Of a stretch of DNA of 64,000 nt, positions 61,173 to 64,000 are shown piece by piece. The notes under the pieces were generated by a model. That model was not told where the DNA came from. It worked only from the letters and a program-made list of their open reading frames with translations, and searched no databases. Source of the DNA: Pelagadaptatus aseana (lineage in GTDB: Bacteria; Pseudomonadota; Gammaproteobacteria; Pseudomonadales; Cellvibrionaceae). The stretch covers positions 1 to 64,000 of the forward strand of contig BAABNI010000005.1 of assembly GCA_040365065.1 (NCBI GenBank). The letters are read 5' to 3'. Position 1 is the stretch's first letter. Every line of letters starts with the position of its first letter. Position numbers and translations under genes: made by a program.

Positions 61173-61878
61173 TCACTACCCCGGTCATCACCCCTCCAGC
61201 GATATGCTGCGCAGTTACTGCGCTGGTGAGTTGGACGATGTCGTAAGCATTATGGTGGCGGCCCATATCAATTTTTGTCCCGAGTGTCAGAAGCAGGCGG
61301 CCCGTATCGACGACGAGTTAGCGGCCAATGCACTGGAGTATTCTAGCGTTGAACCGTCCAAGCCACTGGATCTGGCGGCGATGCTGGAAAAAGCCACGGC
61401 CTCGGAGCAAACCGCTCCGCCATCGCCTCGTGACAAGATTCTTAATACCGCACCGAGTGATCAGATCAAGGTCTCCATCCGCGATCGTCAGATAGCGGTA
61501 CCCCCGGTATTGTCAGGCATTGTCGAGCGCTCTGGTCCATGGAATCATGTGGTCAATGAGCTCTGGCAAAGCCCGGTAAAAGGCCACGGCCACGGCTATC
61601 AGGTGGATTTTATCTACATGTACCCCGGTGGCACCGTGCCCAGTCATACACACAATGGACGGGAAATCACTTTGGTGCTTGATGGCAGCTTCAGTGACAG
61701 CGAAGGCGAGTATGCCGCCGGTGACTTCCTGATCAAAACCTCTCAGGATGAGCACAACCCGATATCGGAAAGAGGTTGTCTGTGTCTGGCGGCGATTGAT
61801 GCGCCACTGCACTTCACCTCGGGCATAAGCCGTCTGGTCAACCCATTCAGTCAGCTGTTCTTTCGCAGTGAAGCGTGA
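61165..61878 (+). CDS. chrR: anti-sigma factor ChrR, zinc-binding with cupin domain
   Basis: 237 aa. The N-terminal anti-sigma domain has the zinc ligands H9, H34, C38 and C41, the same spacing as H6, H31, C35 and C38 of Rhodobacter ChrR as I recall it. The C-terminal cupin has H161, H163, E167 and H197, again matching the H141-H143-E147-H177 spacing of that protein. It should hold the sigma factor until singlet oxygen triggers release. It overlaps the sigma gene and ends in a hairpin. Confidence 0.95.
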   Translation: MSSHYPGHHPSSDMLRSYCAGELDDVVSIMVAAHINFCPECQKQAARIDDELAANALEYSSVEPSKPLDLAAMLEKATASEQTAPPSPRDKILNTAPSDQIKVSIRDRQIAVPPVLSGIVERSGPWNHVVNELWQSPVKGHGHGYQVDFIYMYPGGTVPSHTHNGREITLVLDGSFSDSEGEYAAGDFLIKTSQDEHNPISERGCLCLAAIDAPLHFTSGISRLVNPFSQLFFRSEA

Positions 61879-61898
61879 CCGAGATTGAGCTCTCGGTC
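61877..61898 (+). terminator. hairpin at the chrR stop
   Basis: GACCGAGA (61877-61884) pairs with TCTCGGTC (61891-61898) starting inside the stop codon. No T-run follows, so its role as terminator is uncertain. Confidence 0.4.
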
Positions 61899-61943
61899 AT
61901 GTCTTGACCTTTCAATTCCAACTCTATAGAGTGCCGCCCCACT

Positions 61944-62130
61944 GTTTTGGTACCCGTGCCAAGGCTGGAGATTGCTCCAGTCAGCATGGGAGTAAACGGG
62001 AATCTGGTGCGAACCCTGTCGAAGGATCATTCAATTCCAGAGCTGCCCCCGCAACGGTAGGTTGTTTCCTGTATTGGAAGCAATGAGTCCGGAACCGGCC
62101 ACTACAGCAAGAGACACCCAAGAGTGTCTC
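61944..62130 (+). promoter_or_regulatory. cobalamin riboswitch upstream of btuB
   Basis: Recognisable parts: GGGAGTAAACGGGAA (61988-62002), a CTGG/CCAG helix (62004-62007 with 62037-62040), GCTGCCCCCGCAACGGTA (62042-62059) and the B12-box region GAGTCCGGAACCGGCC (62085-62100). Two things are odd: the loop closed by CTGG/CCAG is 29 nt instead of the usual 8-10, and the B12 box lacks one base compared with AGTCCGGAGACCGGCC as I recall it. A GAGACAC/GTGTCTC hairpin follows at 62111-62130. It should lower BtuB production when B12 is plentiful. Confidence 0.92.
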
Positions 62131-62203
62131 GCTTAAAGATGAAGCGGAGGGCTCATCGGTGGTCATTACTGGCACTCTAATAGTATTCCCACGATTTCCC
62201 CTC

Positions 62204-62229
62204 CCTCAATCCATTTTTACTGATTGGGG
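62204..62229 (+). promoter_or_regulatory. hairpin masking the btuB ribosome-binding site
   Basis: CCTCAATC (62204-62211) can pair along its whole length (one G-U) with GATTGGGG (62222-62229), which contains the Shine-Dalgarno GGGGA (62226-62230) 5 nt before ATG 62236. Such a hairpin fits a riboswitch acting on translation rather than on termination. Confidence 0.6.
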
Positions 62230-62235
62230 AACCTA

Positions 62236-64000
62236 ATGAATAAATTATATTTACCTGCGCTGATACCTTTGTTTTCAGCTCCCGTTGCAACTGCAGCAAC
62301 CTCATATTCTGAAGAAGTAGTCGTTACATCCAGCCGCATTGAGATGCCTGTTAGGCAGGTCGGTACCAGTGTCTCTGTTCTGGACGCCGCTGATATTGAA
62401 GCCCGTGGTTACTCATCGGTTGCTGACGTGCTGCGCACTCAGCCTGCGATTGGTGTATCAAATTCTGGTGGCCAGGGTAAGGCTACTGCCCTGCGGATTC
62501 GCGGTGAAGAGGGTTATCGGACACTGGTATTGATGGACGGTGTGGAAATTTCTGATCCAACCGGTACTCAGGTTGGTCCACAAATACAGCATTTGATGAG
62601 TGCCGGTATTTCCCGTATTGAAATTCTGCGTGGCCCGCAGGGCATGATGTATGGCGCCGATGCAGGCGGTGTGATCAATATCACCACGGGTCAGGTTGAC
62701 GAAGGGCTGGCAGGTGGTTTCACCGCTGAAACCGGCCGCTACGGTACGGAACAATACTCGGGTTACCTTGGCGCGGGTAACGAACTGGGTGATGTCTATA
62801 TCTCAGTCAGTGACTATCAAACCGATGGTTTCAGTGCCTTGAAGTCTGATGCCTCAAAAGATGAAGACGGTTACGACAACGAAACCTATCATGTCAAAGT
62901 CGGGCTCAACCTCAATGAGCAGTGGCGTCTGCAGGGGGTATACCGTGATGTGTCTTCAATCAGTTTGTTCGATAGCACCTCCGGCTCAAACAACCGCAAG
63001 AGTAATTACGATGAGAAAACCTATCGCGTATCACTGAATTACTCTGGTGAGGTATTCAGCCATACTCTGGCGGTAGCTAATACCGACGTTTTGCGAGAAA
63101 ACTTCGCTGATGGTGTTTCTTCCTTTGCCACCAATGGCGACATCGATAAACTCGAATATCTGGGCAGCGCAAAGTTATCCGAAGTGCTGTCTCTGGTGTA
63201 TGGCGCCGAGTCAGAAACCGAAGAAATTACGACCTCATCGGGTGATGTAGAGCAACGTGATCAGCTCAGCGGTTACCTAGAGTTACAAAGCCAGTTTGAT
63301 AATCGCCTGTTCTTCACCGCAGGTGTTAGACACGACGATAACGACGACTTTGGCGAGCACACCAGCTATCGCCTGACCTCTGCCTATGTGGTCGATTTTG
63401 CTGATGGCAGCATGCTCAAGTACAAAGCCAGTTATGGTACCGGTTTCAGAGCGCCAAGCCTGTCAGAAATTGCCTATAACAACGGTCCCTTCGCTTTTGC
63501 GCCAGCTTCCGAAACCACATTAACAGAAGAAACCAGTGAGGGTTTTGATGTGGGAATTGAGTATGTGACCGCTGACAACAGTCGTATTGAACTGGTTTAC
63601 TTTGATCAGGAAATCAAGGACGAACTCTACTTTGATCTGTCTGGCTTTTCCGGTTACTTGCAGGCTGAAGGAATCAGTCGTTCTAAGGGTGTTGAAGCGT
63701 CTCTGGATTCGCCGATCACCGACCGTCTGAATCTGTTTGCTAATTACACCTACAACGACTCTCACAATCCGGATGGAGAAAACCGGATCAGACGCCCAGT
63801 GCATTTGGCGAATCTTGGCGTTAACTACGATATTATCCCCAGTCGCTGGTCTGTGACTATGAATGTCCGTGCGTCGCGGGACGCGGAAAACGAGATATTT
63901 GGGGTCGGTTATGTTGAGCTGGACGATTACGAAGTGATCGACATCTCGACTAATTTCCAAGTGACTGATTACGCTGAAGTCTATGCCCGTGTGGAGAATG
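62236..64000 (+). CDS. btuB: TonB-dependent vitamin B12 receptor, cut off by the window end
   Basis: The first 588 codons are present; the C-terminal strands lie beyond 64000. A signal peptide (MNKLYLPALIPLFSAPVATA) leads to a TonB box (SEEVVVTSSR), the plug (VSVLDAADIEARGYSSVADVLRTQ, LRIRGEEGYRTLVLMDGVEI, IEILRGPQGMMYGADAGGVINI) and then barrel strands. The cobalamin riboswitch upstream supports B12 as the substrate. A calcium-binding Asp-rich loop may be present (DASKDEDGYD). Confidence 0.93.
   Translation, partial: MNKLYLPALIPLFSAPVATAATSYSEEVVVTSSRIEMPVRQVGTSVSVLDAADIEARGYSSVADVLRTQPAIGVSNSGGQGKATALRIRGEEGYRTLVLMDGVEISDPTGTQVGPQIQHLMSAGISRIEILRGPQGMMYGADAGGVINITTGQVDEGLAGGFTAETGRYGTEQYSGYLGAGNELGDVYISVSDYQTDGFSALKSDASKDEDGYDNETYHVKVGLNLNEQWRLQGVYRDVSSISLFDSTSGSNNRKSNYDEKTYRVSLNYSGEVFSHTLAVANTDVLRENFADGVSSFATNGDIDKLEYLGSAKLSEVLSLVYGAESETEEITTSSGDVEQRDQLSGYLELQSQFDNRLFFTAGVRHDDNDDFGEHTSYRLTSAYVVDFADGSMLKYKASYGTGFRAPSLSEIAYNNGPFAFAPASETTLTEETSEGFDVGIEYVTADNSRIELVYFDQEIKDELYFDLSGFSGYLQAEGISRSKGVEASLDSPITDRLNLFANYTYNDSHNPDGENRIRRPVHLANLGVNYDIIPSRWSVTMNVRASRDAENEIFGVGYVELDDYEVIDISTNFQVTDYAEVYARVEN

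Noticed and set aside
1..64000. prophage, insertion sequence, CRISPR or tRNA genes
   Set aside because: I searched by eye and saw no transposase, integrase, spacer-repeat array or cloverleaf.

Overview
The window looks like chromosomal DNA of a free-living gammaproteobacterium with roughly 50-53% GC, most like the marine Cellvibrionales/Pseudomonadales branch (an inference). The evidence is Pseudomonas-type gene order (miaB-ybeZ-ybeY-corC-lnt; bepA next to tusA-like and perM-like genes; dapA-bamC-MBL hydrolase), FabV as enoyl reductase, homodimeric AceE with a two-lipoyl AceF, an ECF sigma/ChrR pair, and intergenic repeats of a kind I associate with marine gammaproteobacteria. I see no prophage, IS element, tRNA, integron or CRISPR array.

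Layout. 1-100: a possible 5S rRNA tail and a terminator. 145-853: a trypsin-like protease gene thrown out of frame by a tandem heptamer. 953-3047: argD-argF on the minus strand. 3336-9316: glutaredoxin, a membrane EAL phosphodiesterase, a DUF1329 protein and a chemoreceptor. 9313-14757: the lnt-corC-ybeY-ybeZ-miaB block. 14917-21893: DUF1820, an RND pump pair, and a PilZ / secreted / redox-like trio. 21882-25181: SOS-controlled dinB, a YbaK-like deacylase and BepA. 25295-29528: TusA-like, PerM-like and an M16 lipoprotein. 29736-34067: aceEF. 34071-38208: a GT-A-like protein, miaE, fabV and an MBL hydrolase. 38219-38529: repeat copy A. 38662-41592: dapA, bamC and an MBL hydrolase. 41593-42068: a very AT-rich island. 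42069-49584: PilZ, LRR lipoprotein, OmpA lipoprotein, HDOD regulator, a Gld-like ABC system and rsmJ. 49706-50860: a CaiB-family enzyme. 50886-51147: repeat copy B. 51238-55157: radA, a SpoIIAA-like protein, PilZ, a lipid-anchored Nudix protein and TudS-DUF1722. 55268-61878: a singlet-oxygen (sigma-E/ChrR-type) regulon. 61944-64000: a cobalamin riboswitch and btuB, cut by the window end.

How the genes work together. The clearest functional unit is 55268-61878. An ECF sigma factor and its zinc-binding anti-sigma ChrR sit beside a LON-domain protein and diverge from a five-gene lipid-modification operon (FAD oxidoreductase, DUF1365, Cfa-like methyltransferase, DUF2878, chalcone-isomerase-like). 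Two promoters with identical architecture, TGATCC-N16-CGTA, lie before the sigma gene and before the operon, which supports one autoregulated regulon. Several genes point to c-di-GMP signalling: one EAL enzyme with a degenerate GGDEF domain and three PilZ proteins. MiaB and MiaE together imply ms2io6A37 in tRNA.

Most worth a second look: the two-copy three-hairpin intergenic repeat, whose arms change sequence between copies while staying perfectly paired; the heptamer frameshift in the first gene; the altered cobalamin riboswitch with a predicted Shine-Dalgarno-masking hairpin; and the lipoprotein Nudix hydrolase.
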